The notes under the pieces are model-generated. The model saw nothing but the letters and a program-made list of their open reading frames with translations. It ran no database searches and was not told the origin of the DNA. A DNA stretch of 14,288 bases from assembly GCA_004213235.1 (NCBI GenBank), contig SHAI01000035.1:1-14288 (forward strand). The letters are read 5' to 3'. Position 1 is the stretch's first letter. Each line of letters starts with the position of its first letter. This stretch comes from Parvularculaceae bacterium. GTDB taxonomy: Bacteria; Pseudomonadota; Alphaproteobacteria; Caulobacterales; Parvularculaceae. This document shows positions 13,158 to 14,288 of this stretch, piece by piece. Both the position numbers and the translations under genes were made by a program.

Positions 13158-14288
13158 ATGCATTTTGAATACAGTGACCGATGTAAGGAATATTTGAAGC
13201 GCGTCAGCGACTTTATGGATAAATATGTGGTCGATGGGCAGGAGACCTATGAGCGCCAGCATGCCGCGTTCGGTCCTGAAGGGCGCTGGAAGGTGCCGCC
13301 GGTCATCGACGAATTGAAAGCCAAAGCAAAAGCCGAAGGCTTGTGGAACATGTTCCACTCTAATCCAGAATTCGGGCCTGGGCTTTCCAATGCTGATTAT
13401 GCACCCATTGCCGAGGCAACGGGCCGGATCCACATCGCCCCGGAGGTGTTCAATTGCGCAGCGCCTGACACCGGGAACATGGAAGTCTTGATGAAATACG
13501 GCTCCCCGGCGCAACAGGAACAATGGCTGCATCCGCTTCTGGAGGGCGAGATCCGCTCTGCTTTCCTGATGACGGAGCCTGCAGTTGCCTCATCGGATGC
13601 AACAAATATCGAAACCGACATTATCGCCGACGGGGATCACTATATCGTCAATGGCACAAAATGGTGGTCGTCAGGGGCTGGTGATCCGCGCTGTAAAATC
13701 TTTATCGTGATGGGCAAGACCGATAAATCCGCAGCCCGGCATCAGCAACAGTCTCAGATTCTGGTGCCAGCGGATGCGGAGGGTGTGGAAATTCTGCGCC
13801 ATTTGCCCGTGTTTGGTTATGATGATGCGCCGCACGGCCATATGGAAGTGCGTCTTAATAATGTTCGTGTGCCGAAGGAAAATCTGATCCTTGGTGAGGG
13901 GCGTGGCTTTGAGATTGCGCAAGGGCGATTAGGGCCTGGCCGCATTCACCATTGTATGCGCACAATCGGCGCGGCGGAAGTCGCACTGGAGAAGATGGTC
14001 AAGCGCATCCTGACCCGTGAAGCCTTTGGCAAACCGATCTTCAAGCACTCCATCTGGGAGCAGCGGGTTGCAGAAGCGCGGATTGATATCGAAATGGCGC
14101 GCTTACTAACGCTCAAGGCTGCGTGGATGATGGACACTGTTGGCAATAAAGTGGCTCAGGGTGAAATCGCGATGATCAAAGTTGCCGCGCCGCGGGTGGC
14201 ACTGAAGATAATCGATGACGCGATCCAGGCCCATGGCGGTGGTGGTGTCACGTCGGATTTCGGATTGGCGCGTGCTTATGCGTCGCTG
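13158..14288 (+). CDS. acyl-CoA dehydrogenase (ACAD10/11-like), 3' end cut by window
   Basis: The 377 residues present cover most of a flavoprotein of usual length about 410; no stop occurs before the window ends. It oxidises an acyl-CoA thioester at the alpha-beta bond, passing electrons to electron transfer flavoprotein. Visible motifs are LMTEPAVASSDATNI (138-151), a flavin/substrate contact segment, then NGTKWWSSGAG (165-175), LGEGRGFEIAQGRLGPGRIHHC (245-266) and QAHGGGGVTSDFGLARAYASL (357-377). Those sequences match the ACAD10/ACAD11 type more closely than classical short- or medium-chain enzymes. The substrate is not readable from sequence. AAGGGAG at 13145-13151, 6 nt before the ATG, fixes the start. 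Confidence 0.94.
   Translation, partial: MHFEYSDRCKEYLKRVSDFMDKYVVDGQETYERQHAAFGPEGRWKVPPVIDELKAKAKAEGLWNMFHSNPEFGPGLSNADYAPIAEATGRIHIAPEVFNCAAPDTGNMEVLMKYGSPAQQEQWLHPLLEGEIRSAFLMTEPAVASSDATNIETDIIADGDHYIVNGTKWWSSGAGDPRCKIFIVMGKTDKSAARHQQQSQILVPADAEGVEILRHLPVFGYDDAPHGHMEVRLNNVRVPKENLILGEGRGFEIAQGRLGPGRIHHCMRTIGAAEVALEKMVKRILTREAFGKPIFKHSIWEQRVAEARIDIEMARLLTLKAAWMMDTVGNKVAQGEIAMIKVAAPRVALKIIDDAIQAHGGGGVTSDFGLARAYASL

Overview
The window reads as chromosomal DNA of an alphaproteobacterium of moderate GC. The pointers are a chemotaxis operon ordered like the rhizobial one (with an alphaproteobacterial type of second CheY), a DUF4169 protein beside an RluB-type pseudouridine synthase, a divergent tadA, and an ACAD10/11-like acyl-CoA dehydrogenase. 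I cannot name the genus.

Bases 1-374 hold no convincing gene: a possible 17-codon relic of an IS110-type transposase start, and a GATC-repeat palindrome beside a G8 tract. From 5462 down to 375, on the minus strand, lies a compact seven-gene chemotaxis operon: STAS protein (CheS-like), cheY1, cheA, cheW, cheR, cheY2, and a small helical protein with a CheZ-type DxxxQ motif that resembles CheT of Sinorhizobium meliloti. Several junctions are GTGA/ATGA overlaps or near-abutting, suggesting translational coupling. CheR has no CheB beside it, and CheD and receptors are also absent. The likely logic is CheA phosphorylating two CheYs, one (CheY1) a phosphate sink and one (CheY2) acting on the motor, with the STAS protein and the DxxxQ protein ending the signal. 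Directly upstream, on the same strand, is a diguanylate cyclase with an intact GGEEF site but an altered inhibitory I-site.

The 476-base gap 6681-7156 contains a promoter-like pair, three inverted repeats and a hairpin followed by T7, all on the plus strand: a candidate small RNA of about 175 nt. A 70-aa single-membrane-segment protein follows on the plus strand. Converging on it is a minus-strand pair encoding a circularly permuted ATP-grasp protein and an alpha-E protein. This pair normally belongs to a predicted peptide-ligase cluster, but here it ends in a terminator without the usual transglutaminase gene. Next come a glutathione S-transferase-like gene, then rluB followed by a DUF4169 gene, all on the minus strand.

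Between rluB and the divergent tadA is an unusually long spacer with a 12-bp tandem repeat (four perfect and three decayed units) that keeps a short reading frame open into the tadA start. The window ends inside an acyl-CoA dehydrogenase gene on the plus strand, preceded by a long imperfect hairpin.
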